A stretch of 64,000 nt of DNA from Paratinospora sagittata (Eukaryota > Streptophyta > Magnoliopsida > Ranunculales > Menispermaceae). The translations under genes and the position numbers were made by a program. The notes under the pieces are model-generated. The model did not search any database and had not been told where the DNA came from. It was given only the letters and a program-made list of their open reading frames with translations. Below, piece by piece: positions 22,809 to 35,000 of the stretch. The stretch is from contig CM069593.1 in assembly GCA_035771175.1 (NCBI GenBank), positions 924,461 through 988,460 on the forward strand, in the 5' to 3' direction. The number at the start of each line of letters is the position of its first letter. The first letter of the stretch is position 1.

Positions 22809-23957
22809 GGGTGTGTTTGGTAAACTGAAATTTCTAGATGGGAATGAGAATTAGATTCCTGGGAAAGTAATTGATAGAAATGTGAGAATGGGAATGTCAT
22901 GTTACTGTGTTTGGTTGCGCGTGGGAATCTTATACAACTTTCCTGAAAAAATCACATTACTGTGTTTGGTCGCACATCGAGACCTAAAAAATAAATAAAT
23001 TTTTTATTAAAATTAATAAAACAAAAATATTTTTTATTAAAGAATAAAGATAATAATTTTTTGAAAAAAATAATAAAACTAATTTTTATTATTAAAAACT
23101 GAACCACTTCAATTCACTCGACCAAAACGATTAAACCAACAAAAAAATTGAAGATTCAATAGCTAATCTTGACCCCAATCGAACTCACAATTCTTCCAAT
23201 TCACGAGTAAGAAAGAAAACAAGAACAAGTGAAACCAAAGATATCAAAACCTGAATCTATTAAAAACACCGTAACGATCGATCACGTCGTTTATACAAGT
23301 AACAAAAAGAGATCGAGAAATGAGCTTTTTCTCATTTGGCACGAGATTCGCCGAAGAGATTTTCAAGAACCACGTAGAACGATTACGCAGATAGAGAAAT
23401 AAAAGAAAAAACCCACGAGATGGTTCCAAGAGAGTGAGTAAAGGAAAACAAATGGATCTGAAAGCGAAGCGCCAACGGGGAAGAACAAGAACACTGAATC
23501 GATAAGAACAAGAGTGTTTTCATCCCCCATTTTCTTGTTCTTGATGCAGCTGTTATGCTTCGAAGATGGTAGAGGAATACCTAATTCAACGCATAAGTAA
23601 TAAACACAGATTGCTTGACTTAATCACGGAAGTAATCAACACTTCCCAAAAACTGACATGACGACGACCATGATGATCAAGAACACTAAATCGTAGGAGA
23701 AAGATCAGAAATTGAAGGATCTGTGATGAGTTGCAACGTTTTGTTTTTTTGGGGAAATGTTTTTCTTTTTTAGCTTTTCGCAGTAATAATTTTCTTGGGA
23801 ATATAAATACCACCTATGAGGATGGGAATCAATTTCCCATCCTTGATTGGGATTTTATTTTCCTAGGAATCACTTCCATTGGAAAAAAATCCAAAGAGGG
23901 AAACAAACACAAGAATCCCATTCCTATCCTTAACCTTACCCTATACGAAACACCCCC
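22809..23957. mobile_element. Second PIF/Harbinger-like non-autonomous element
   Basis: The ends GGGTGTGTTTGGTA and (reverse complement) GGGGGTGTTTCGTA match at 12 of 14 positions. Each end is next to TTA (22806-22808 and 23958-23960). Subterminal GGGAATGAGAAT-type repeats on the left face complementary ATTCCCAT words on the right. There is no transposase frame. The length, 1.15 kb, is close to that of the first element. Confidence 0.65.
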
Positions 23958-24129
23958 TTAGAGAAACTAGACAGTTCCATGATGTTAATGAACTGTGAAG
24001 TATTTGGATGTTGTCGTAGTCCTTATTTACTAGAAGTGTGTAGAGAAGCAACATTGTCTCAATTCCAAACTCTCAAAAACAAACTAAACTATTAAAAAGA
24101 AAAGATTGTCATTCAAATTACATGAAGGG

Positions 24130-24312
24130 TGGGCCTTGGCAAAGGGCCAGGGGTGGATAATTCTCCATTGTACCCTAGAGGTCACGAGTTCAAGTCTGAG
24201 AATAGCCTTTCTATAGTGCTAGGGTAAGGATATGTATATCATCCCTGCCCCAACCTGACAATGGTAGAATCTTCATGCTCTAGGTATGCTCTTATTTTAT
24301 CATTCAAGTTAC
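24130..24312 (+). mobile_element. tRNA-derived SINE (Au/TS-like)
   Basis: The sequence GGCCTTGGCAAAGG, then 40 bases later GAGGTCACGAGTTCAAGTCTG, matches the A-box/B-box arrangement and the body of plant Au-type SINEs, including the later GTGCTAGGGTAAGG. It is old and diverged. Confidence 0.6.
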
Positions 24313-24529
24313 ACAATTAATCGAATTTCTCAGATCTGGCATTTTTGAAGATTTTTTTTTTTTTTAATTCAAAGATCTTAAACAATTTTGAAAAAATTAT
24401 AAGAAATGGAAAAGGTTTGCATTAATTTTGACAAAGAGTGATAACTTAGTTACCTAGTGATCTTGGGGTGCATTATGGAGACTAACCTATCTTCGTTTTT
24501 TACTTTTTGAAAATCAAAATCATGTGTCA

Positions 24530-25680
24530 TCTTTCTTTTTTTTAGCAGAAACAAGTTGTACTTATATTAAATTAAGAAAATGTAATACATCATATTGTAA
24601 CCACCAGAGGTGATTACTCTTAAGGACCCCCCCACCCCCCACCAAACTATCTTACAAAGAGGCAGTAACTCCTACCAACCTCCATCTAATGGGCCCACGA
24701 CCACACGTAACCTTGTTAAGAGGTCATAACTCTCAACACTGAGACATACAACTATTCCAGTTTAGAAGCCAATCTAAGACTGAGAAACCCTTGGCTAAAG
24801 GTGATGCAAAGACCCAAGAGCTGGCCTTAAACTTGATTTTCTTCCATAATTGCATTTTGTACTTGGCCTTATTGTTGAAAATTCTGTTATTTTGCTCTAG
24901 CCACAAGGACCACAATGTAGCATAATATGCAATCAAACCCATTTCTCTCTCCTCCCTCGAAAAAGATGATAAATGGGACAACGTCAATCCTTCCACTAAC
25001 TCTTGAGGTATGAGAAATCTCTTACCAGAGAACACGTTCCATTCTGTCCATATTCTCCTTGGTAAGGGCAATGAAAGAATATGTGATCCACACATTCACC
25101 GTCCTGTTGGCAAAGAGCACAATAGTGAGGGGACAAGCACATATTGGGGAACTATCTTTGTAACATCTCCGCGGTGTTCATCTTCTTGTGTGCTAGGATC
25201 CACCCAAAAACTCTTACCTTAGATGGTACGTGTGCCTGCCAAATATGGGTAAAAAATGGAAATGATGGGAGAAGCGATGAATCCAATAGGTTGGTGAATG
25301 ACTTGCAAGTATATCTTTTTGGCAAATCAAGAGACCAAATATGCCTATCCGATTCTAAAGATAGTGTGACATTTTGGAGTATGGATAATAGGGAAGTGAT
25401 TTCAACGTGCTCTCTACTTGTTAAAGCTTTAGGAAAATGCAGATTCCATGATATGGGATTTGGTGGGGCATTTGGGTCAATAACTTTGAAGGAAGTGATG
25501 GGGTGATTGTGTAGTTTAGAAAGCCAAAATATAGATGGGTATAGGTCTGTTGGAGTTGTCCAACCACCTGTCCTCCCAAAAGCTAAAAGTGTGACCATTG
25601 CCAACTTTGAGTTCCAGATGTGGTGAAAATTGGGGAGCAACTTACGAAGAAAAAGGGGGGAAAGAAATTCGCGATCCATA
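24530..25680 (-). mobile_element. 5'-truncated LINE, zinc-binding domain remnant
   Basis: On the minus strand, 25679-25152 encodes the end of a non-LTR reverse transcriptase polyprotein, with the HIWQAHVPSKVRVFGW and HKKMNTAEMLQR features that precede the zf-RVT domain. After a frameshift, CALCQQDGECVDH and the FHCP region give the zinc-knuckle residues, and 25095-24733 continues with YATLWSLWLEQNNRIF and the DWLLNW tail. The 3' end reads TTTCTGCTAAAAAAAA at about 24535-24550. A related 3' fragment lies at 62400-63050. Confidence 0.8.
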
Positions 25681-25916
25681 TTTTATATGTTGCTTTACTT
25701 CTGTCTCAAACTATGCAACTTCCATATCTCACACATTGTCTTTAGTGACAAATGACAATTGATTCAGAGTGCATCAACAAAAGTTTCTTCTAATTCATGA
25801 TAGGTATAAGATATTTAAGTTTCCTATTAAAAAATGATTGGTATAATAGATTTTTCATTTTTCTTCTTTAGGATAGGAGAATAGTTGTATATCTTTAAGT
25901 ACTGGCAATTCCAAGC

Positions 25917-26617
25917 CCGGATAAAGGAGGAGGGTTATATTAGGTAGTTGAGAGCTAGCGTTTGTTAGATCAACTCAAGGTAATTAAAGGTGCAAGGCGC
26001 ACTTAAGGCTATGAGGGGACCTAGCACCTGAGGCACGTGCTTGAGTAAAGTGATCTGCAAAATTCTTAAAATTTTCATTATATATTAATTTTTGATAAAT
26101 TCAAAAAAGATAAAAATCAATAAAAGTTTTAAAATTTTTAAATCATACATCATAATGGCACTAATGTTTCTACTTCATAGTTGTTACGAATATTATGTTT
26201 ATTTCTTTTGATATTTAAACTTTAGTTATAGAAAGAAACACAAAAACAAAGAAGAACCAGTGGCAATTGTACGCCTTTGTAACAACATCTTATTGTTGTT
26301 ATAAAACCGTAAAACAAGCTTCCTTTAATGTTTTATGTTCAATATTGTGTATTATATATATTTATTCAAAGAAGATAGAGAAAAAGTATATAATACTATA
26401 CTGATTTTATGATTAAATAGTTTTTTTTTTTTTTTAAATGAAGAGCAGGAAAGTGAGGCACACACTTGAATTAAAGTGCCTTGCTTGTCTAGTATTGAGG
26501 CGCAACAAGTGTGCTTCGTCTCAAGGCGCGCCTGAGGGATTGAGAGGAGTGTATGAAGCAGCGGATTCATATAGCTAACTCCATGTAATTGGGAAAAAGA
26601 GTCTTAGTTGAGAGTAC
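25917..26617 (+). mobile_element. RTE tail interrupted by a hAT-like MITE
   Basis: 25917-25985 starts GGATAAAGGAGGAGGG and 26538-26617 carries the rest of the RTE tail (GGATTCATATAGC, then GGGAAAAAGAGTCTTAGTTGAG). The two halves align with consecutive parts of 13610-13840. The block between them, about 25991-26537, is a separate element with GC-rich AAGGCGC ends. Confidence 0.6.
25991..26537. mobile_element. hAT-like MITE, AAGGCGC family, copy 1
   Basis: The left end GCAAGGCGCACTTAAGG is loosely complementary to the right end CTCAAGGCGCGCCTGAGG. The AT-rich interior matches 31966-32616 over most of its length. GC-rich termini around an AT-rich core are the hallmark of the family. Assignment to hAT is inferred from the larger relative at 34971-36780. 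Confidence 0.55.
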
Positions 26618-27516
26618 ATAGTGTTACCCAAAATTCATATGGACTGGCCAATGATTTGAATCATAGATTATAATTATGCCGTAAGCCTGTCACTTTTTAG
26701 ATTAGTGTATAGGCATCCTGGGGATACTTCTACATTACTTTGGATTCAGTTACGGTGCTTGTTATCCTTTCATAGTTCCCCCTTTATGTGTGAATATGTT
26801 CATGCTGTGTTTGAACAGTTGCCTTTGGCAAAGTTCTTTCTATGTACCTTCTCTTTTGACGTAAACCGGTTACTGTAGACTTCTGTTATATGGGTGAAGT
26901 TCATTGGAGAAACTGCAAGGCATCTCCTCATTCATCACCTTCTAGTCTCAGTTTTTAGCATTCTTGGAATTCTTCTCATATCTTTATTGGATATCCTCCA
27001 AGGTAGTTGCTGCTTTTTCCATCCTGGGGTCATATTTTATGGAAATTGTCGTCGATTACTTGTTTGTTCTTTGTAACTTTGCATCAAGGAATAGCTTGAC
27101 CTATTTCTAACTGTTGAATCAGGATAGAATGCAAGAACAGTCAATATTTCTTGTGATCTCTAGGAATTATTTACCCAATAACAAATATGGTACAGTTAAC
27201 CTAGAAAAGGATTTTGCGCCACCTAACAAGACAAGCTTTTTCAGGTCTACTTCAGAATTTTTTTTCTTTTTCACCTTTTTACTCATAAATCTTTATTCGT
27301 ATTGTTTTCCTTTCAAGCATCTTACATTTTCTTTTGAAAAACCTATCCAGTAGAAAGAAATGCTAGTTAGTAACAAGAGATTTGAGACATGATACCCAAA
27401 AAAGATGCAGTGAAGGCTTATATCTGGTGATGAAGAATTCTCATCACTTTTTGTTTTCTCTTGTTTCTTCATTTTTTTTTTTCACTGATTGATAAGATTC
27501 ATCCATTCACTTTATT

Positions 27517-27554
<38 letters not shown>

Positions 27555-29066
27555 CAGAAACCTTATTTGCCTAAATTACTTGTACAAATCTTGTACAGGC
27601 ATGATTGCAGAATTTTTTTAGGTGTCCTAAAGCAAGTTGATGTGAGATTATTATAGAACAGAAGTAGTTAATGATGAAAATGACAAAATGTGCCTTTGTA
27701 GGTCATTGATGTTTTGGTATCATGAAACTTATGGCCAGTTTTGCATGTCATGTGAAAGGTTCTCTATTAGTATAGTTTAAGCATCCTATTCTCTATAATG
27801 GGTGTGTGTGCTTAGTATAAAGTTGATATTATGCTTTCTTTCTTTGAGTGGTCTTTTGATTATGATGTTCCTAATTAAGGCATTTCTTCTCAACCTCCTC
27901 TTTCTCTCTGCTCATTATAAGTAAAATCCTATCTTCTTCTGAAAATATACTCAATTTATGTACGCGTACAAGTATTATAGCCATGCATGTATATTGTTTT
28001 TTAGTTTTGTTTGTTTGGTCATAAAGAAGAATTTTAGAAATTTTTACATAATTGCAGAAACTATGTAAAGGAGCTTCAAGCTGATGTCAGGTGATCGTCT
28101 TCTTGTCTCCATAAGATGCATATGTTCAGTTTTTTTTCTTAAAAAAATATGAAACAATTGCATGTGTTAGTGAGGAAGAGTGAGGTAACATTACTAGAAG
28201 TAGAAAAAGACTTAAAATAACATAAATAAAGATAATTGAGATGGTTATGTACTAAGCCTTTAAGTGGATGGAGGGAGTGAATTTATGTAGTCCATATTAT
28301 ATAATATAATTGAGAAAAAACTTTCTTGAGTACCAGATTTGCTCCCCAAAACATAAATAATAGCCCTGTTTAAGAGAGCGGTTTTTGGCAGAAACGCACT
28401 TGGGGTACCTTCTAGGCATCCTTGCGCCGCAATTGAAACGCAATTTTGAGAAATTTTTCTTCCGTTTTGACAAAGCTTCCCTCATTTTGTGATTGCTGTA
28501 ACATGCTTTTGATAAAAACATTACTGCTCTTTCAAACAAGGCCAAGGCCAAGGCCAATGACAGACGTTACGTTGTTAAGATGCCTGTCTCGACATAAAGC
28601 TACACCGAAATAAATATTGCAGTTGTAGATGGCAAGACAGCAAAGCAAACGACTTAATCAGATTTAGCAATTATTTACACAAGTTAGTGATTCAACTAGG
28701 CACACTGGTTAGTTGGAGCCCCCCCACCCTCTTCTTCATCCAGTTAAAACCCTTTATTACCATGAGTAATAACCCTCTAATGGGGATATAAACTTAAAAA
28801 TAATAATAATGCTTCTACCACCAACAATGGCCACTAAACAACTGGGGCAAAAAAAACTAAAAACCTACTGAACGGTCATGAATGTTACAGTCGATCATTT
28901 CTTTGGTCCCAACTAATAATAGAATGAAATTGAAAACAAAAAAAAAAAAACCGAAATATCAAAATGTTGTTGAAATAATCTTTTCCATAACGTACCTAGC
29001 CAAAAAAGCAAAAAACTAATAGCATATAGAATGTTGTTACAGCAATAGTCTCACCAACTTCCTCCC
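26618..29066. other. Spacer upstream of the 3' end of the R3H gene
   Basis: It holds a run of 34 T at 27521-27554 and a short MITE-like element at 28364-28541. The stretch 28600-29066 is probably the 3' untranslated region of the R3H gene on the minus strand. Open frames at 26894-27353 are short and unconvincing. Confidence 0.45.
28364..28541. mobile_element. Short MITE-like inverted repeat element
   Basis: The left end CCCTGTTTAAGAGAGCGGT and the reverse complement of the right end CCTTGTTTGAAAGAGCAGT match at 15 of 19 positions over a 178 bp element. No clear target duplication is visible, so the class is open. Confidence 0.45.
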
Positions 29067-32000
29067 CTATAGATTTTGAGAGTAATCAAAGCTCAGAGGC
29101 TGGTGATAGAAGGGCGCCTGCATTAACCATCAAACACAAAGCATTGTTATTAGAATTATCTCATTATTAAAATGGTACCCCGACCCCCACACACACGAAA
29201 TTAATATAAACAGTGATGGCTGGGGGAAGGTGTATAGTCCATAATTCTAGATCCTGATCATAGTTGCTGGGTTGATGTCAGATCCACCACATCTGCAGGG
29301 TATGGTTTTGCATTTATCTTTTCAGTAATTTTAGCATTCCTCTTCTGTCATATCACCTGAAACCTATTGAGTGGCCCACTCAATGTGAATGTGGGCCAAT
29401 AAAAAAATGTGAATGTGGCCCTTAATTCACTGTTGCATTATACTAAGTTCTAAGTAGACGGTATCGTGTAATTAGCATACCTGGATAATCGTGTGTCTAA
29501 ACTGTTCGTATGACTGCGCATACATCATAGCAGGACTAGGCCACTGCATGTATACTGCATCGGCAGAATTCTGATTCATTCCAACGGCACAAAAAGGGCT
29601 GACAAGAGGATTAGAAGAGGGTCTGTAGCTAACAGAAGTTTGGGTCCTAGGCAACTGATTCACTTGAGGAAAACCAGCTTCATACTGCACGAATGACGGT
29701 TGGAAGCTCTGTATGTTGAAAGGCCCCAAGCTAAATCCCTGATTTGATGGCAGACCCTTGACATACCTGTAAGAATGTAAACGTTGTCATTAGATGGATC
29801 AAGATAACAAGTTATAGTTCAATTCAGTTTGATGTACAAGTAACAAACCTTTCATAGCTCCGGTCATAGTCCGGGTCACTGCGGTCCTTTTCCCTGTCTC
29901 TGAAGATTGCCACTCTGCTTTCTCTGGTAATAGGAGCCTTGTCTGACTCGGTGATCGCATTTCTAGGAACTTCATTATCATCTCTGCTAGAACAAGAGTT
30001 TCTTCCATCATTTGAAGCGGGAGAAGTCGCCCCTTCCAAACCAGGACTACTGGAGCCACTAAAGATGCGTGCCCGTGCTCTGTCATACTCCTCTTTCCTC
30101 TCTTCCACAGTCCTCACAGGATTGCGTTTAGTGCCCACTTCATTTGCATCATTTGGCGAAAAGATCTTTGGCCTTTGCCTGATGGCAATTTTAACAAGTT
30201 CCGGCTTATCATTCAGCTGTTCTGCAGGAACTTCAGATAAACAGACAGCAGGGTATCTGCTTTCTGGTGTTTTTCTCACCACTATTCTGGTTCCTAAGCC
30301 ATCGGCAATACTGTCCAATACCATAGAGTGCAATCCATAGTGTTGAGCAACACGATGGGCAGCAAGCCGAAGGTATGAAGTTGGGAAATGCGGTAACTCA
30401 AACTGCTGCTGATCAGGATTCTGCATGAATCTCTGAATGTCCAACTCGATCCGCAGAACTAAAATGTACAAGCAAACAAGAAGGAAAAAAAATCAAAGAG
30501 GAAAGAGACAGGACTTCGCAACTCTTTTGTTCATCAAGTATTCTAAAACATTCTTCACAGCCAACAGAAAGACTCAATGAAAATAGCTCGGATAAAATTA
30601 AATAAAAAAAAAATACTAAGCACAAAATTTTGCATTTATATTTCTTGAAGGATCATTTGGGAAATGTCTTAATTGTGTATACCTTGACGGATTAAGTGGT
30701 GCTCAACAATAATGAAACTGCATATGATCTATCAAAAGAAATTCAGGTTATTTTGGCCATGAGACTCTAACCGGAATTCATAGTTTTATTTCCACTAACA
30801 TGGCCAATAGCCAGTTTAATGAACAAACACTTGGTTCCACTGCAAAAAAGACTTTCTAACAGAAATTTTGGATAAAGCAACAAAGGAGTTTTTTCATATA
30901 TGAATAAATAACTCTTAATGCAAATATTTCAATCATGATGTACTATGGCTATAATTGCCCAAGCTACATTCATGGCAGGGTACCCGTAGTCATCCATAGA
31001 GGACCAATGGTAATTACCATTCCACCAACTCCCAACTCCCAACACCATAAATCATGAATCCTTTCATGCTCATAAGACCAAACCAAACATTTTGATCCAT
31101 AAAAAGTACAAGAAGATGCTGCGAAAAGATTATAAAAAAAAAAAAAAAAATGAAAGTAATGCACCATTACCCTGCAACAAGTACATGAAGATTGCAAACA
31201 TAATTTAGCAATTGAGGCTGTACACATTAGAGTCATCAAAGGAAAGCAAGCATGACATCAATTATTGTCATATCTCTGAAAATTGCTTCTCTCCAAGCCC
31301 CAATCATATGATTTATCTTCCATGTGAATCAGAAAAAAATAAATAAATAAGAATATTTTTTACTAAAGAAATTTCTCCTGAATTCCCCAAAGTAAAATGA
31401 CATACTGGACCTCATCAGTGAGATGCCAAAAAAAAAAGGTAAAAGATAAAGCTCACTATACGCAGAATTTTTTTTATTTAAAGGATAAAACTCCCTTTAA
31501 GTACAAAGCCAGATACCACTGACTGGTGAAAAAAAGATAAAACTCCCTCGAAGTACAAAGCCAGATACCACCGCATGTGGTCAAGGAAACATTCATAACA
31601 AAATAACTCCATAAAACAATATCACAACAAAAACAAGAGAAGAATTCCCCATAAATGCTATCCACTACCTGTATCCAGGAACAAAGCAACGGACCAGGTC
31701 ACCTAAAAAGAAATTAATGGAGGATCAATGTCATCCCCAAAGTGATAAGAGCAAAAAACAGCAAAAGGAAGCAAACAACAAACACGCCTCCCCCTTCATC
31801 AATGAAAATGTAGTATTGCAGCCTACATCTATCAGGCATTTCAGATTCACTGAGTCCCCAAGCAAATAACACCAACTTAACCATACTACTAAAAATCAAC
31901 TCAACAAAACCTTTTCATGAATGAGAGATTATGTATTCACTATTTCTTAAATATCACTATCAATCAAAGCACACTAAAGGCAATGAGGGGTCCTAATGCC

Positions 32001-35000
32001 TGAGGCACAAGGTAAGGAGCACATTTCAGTAATATAAAGTACAAAATTTATAAAAATTCAATTATATATTAATAGGTAATAATAAATTATACTTTTTTTT
32101 ACCTATGTGCCCCATTTTTGGTAAAAGAATTTTAAAAAGACAAAAATCAACAGAAGTTCTATTTTTTTTTTTTCTCACCATACATTATAATGTTTATAGA
32201 ACCACAATGTTTCATATTTCATAGTTGGTGCTCGGTGCTAATATTATTTTTATTTGTTTTGATATTTAATATTGAATTGCAATAGGAAACATTAATGCAA
32301 AGAAGAACAAGTAGCAATTATGATGCCTTTATAAAAACTTGTTTTGTTGTTGTTATAGTAGTGTAATATTTGTTTCCTTCAATATTTTATGATATTTTAT
32401 GTATTACATATATTTCATTCAAAGAAAAGAGAAAATATATAATACAATATTTATTTAATATTTAAATAGTTTTAAAAATATAAAATAGGAACAAGAAAGT
32501 GAAACTTACTAAGGCAAACCACTTGAGGCGCATGCTCGAGTTGATACGCCTTGCCTTTCAACATTGAGGTGGAGTACATGTGCACTACTTTGAGGCATCC
32601 CTAAGCCCGCCTTGGCTATAATGCTATCAATGTTACATTTGTCTCTATTGTTATCATTAATAATTAATGCGTTAGTCTCCCTTACTCTAGAATCTAGTAG
32701 TCTTCATTCCATGGGTACAGACAATCTCTAATAAATTCTTACTTCTCTCTCATTTTATCATTGTACTTAATTTGCATTTTCATTTTCATTATACTTGACA
32801 ACACGATGTTTCTGAATTGTCATAATTAACTTAAAATTTTCCTTTCATCTTTCAATCATATCATATTTTGTTGGTACTACTCCATTAAACCCAACATACT
32901 TCAATTCTACAATTGACATAAATTCATAAATTCATATATGATATTTATCCCTCCGTATGAATACTCAATCATAAAATTACATTTTAGGCACTAGCACTAT
33001 TTTGGTCTTTATGGATAAAAGGAACATTACTAATTTTTCTTGGATGTCATTCGATAAAAAAGTTAGGATACATATATATACTAATTTTGAATCATCTAAA
33101 CTCTAATGTTTCTTTCCAAACATCTAATTTAGCACCAGCTCTTAATTCAGTTTCATTAATTAAAATGGCATCATCAGCAAAGATCAGCCAAAATACATGA
33201 ACTGAAGGCAAACTTTAATGTAAACCTATTGTAATTAAAAACTCAACTTCCTCTTTCTATTATTGCTTTTACTATGGTTATCTTAGTATCATACACATCT
33301 TTTATACCCCCATGTAGTTGGGAAAAGTCTTAATTGAGTTCAATTGAGTTAAGTCGGTATATCTTTTATCAAGTCAATAGGTAATATAACTCACTCTCCT
33401 TGAAACCCACTAAACTATATCTCTTAGTACTCTAAAATTCTAAATGGATAAATCTTGCATAATGAAGGCCTTTCTTCCTCTCCTTATGCATCTTCATTGA
33501 TCTTAATAATTAAATATCATTAATGGAGGACTTCTCACTTCACTAAGTATGAATCCAAATTGGATTTTAATATCAGAGTTTAAACCCTAATCAATTCTCA
33601 AACACTCTAATCCACAACTTCATAGGTTGGCCCACCAATTTGCCACCACCTTACTAATTTTCATTAATATAGATAATTAGATATTCCATTTTTCTTTATG
33701 TATAAGTAACTATGTATTTTTTCCCCTGTAATTAGGCATTTCTTTTTTTGCCAACACACAATTTTATTACTTAATTTTGTTAACCACCAAACTTCATCTT
33801 CCCTTAAACATTTTCAAACCTCAATAGGTATAACATATTGTCCTAGAGACTTTGCATATTTTCCTTAAACTTTTTTTTTTTTACCTCAAGCACTTTAATT
33901 CTATGAAAAAAAATTACTTCTATTAGTTACCCAAATGCCCAAAGAACTTTTTTATTCTATGAAAGAAAATACTTCTATTAGTTATACTAAATAATTAACA
34001 TATTATATTTTCTATACTCTAGTCATCAAATAATTTCCAACCCAAAAAATAAATTCAAAATAAGTTATTCACCTTGTGAAAAATCTCTTCACCACTCACT
34101 AAGAGTCACTTATCATTGATTTCGGTACACTAAATATTATTAAGATCTTTAATCTTTCTTTCTCTTACTTGACCAAGCTCAATATATTCTTTCCTCCTTC
34201 ACACCTAGCTTACCATATAAATTATTATTTGTTATGCACTAAACATCACTTTTCACTTTTAAAACAAATTCAGCCATATTATCTCAAAATCAATACAATG
34301 AAGGTTATTTTAATAAATATATCTGTTACCAACTTACCACTATCCTACGTTGTGAAGTCGCATTTTCTCCTAAAATAACCGTACAACTTTTACATGCTAC
34401 TTATTGACCTTTCTAGATAAAAAAAAAAAAACATAATTTGGCTTCTTCTTTTTTTTAAAGAATTGAGGGTATCCAAGTTACCCTTGACAAATCCCTCAGG
34501 CTATGGCGGTTCGAGTGAGAGACGCCCTCAGTGGCCATTGAAGTCTCATGCTTAGCATTAGGTCATTTCTCTGGTGGGGATGACATTTGATCCTAGGACT
34601 TTCGATGTTAGAGATAGAGTTGGTCCAAGGTACTACCACACCATTGCTTCAATGGTTGGCTTTTATTAGATTCATATTTAAATGTTATTAAATGTTCATT
34701 TCTCTTTCTAAAAAAAAGTGTTTGTTATTTTACGGTCATATGCTACTGCAAAACCTAATATGCTCACTCCAGCTTCATTCCTCTCTAAATCCATATTCTT
34801 CATGCACCATTTCATATCCTCTCTAAGCCAACGTGCCCATTAAAATCTCATTCCATCTATAATTGTTCTCCCGGGGGTGTTACTTGAAGTTATTCTCCAT
34901 GTCTTCAAAAAATTATTTTAGTTTGTTGGACTAATCCGATTGAGGGTGTATATGCACTACGCAGTGATATCAAGGCGCGCCTTAACGCACGGCGAGGAAG

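Noticed and set aside
25144..25506. Open frame on the plus strand
   Set aside because: Antisense to the LINE zinc-binding region.
29939..30340. Open frame on the plus strand
   Set aside because: Antisense shadow of the R3H exon 2.
34455..34660. Possible SINE-like repeat in R3H intron 1
   Set aside because: Looks repeat-derived, but no B-box, tail or second copy in the window supports a class.
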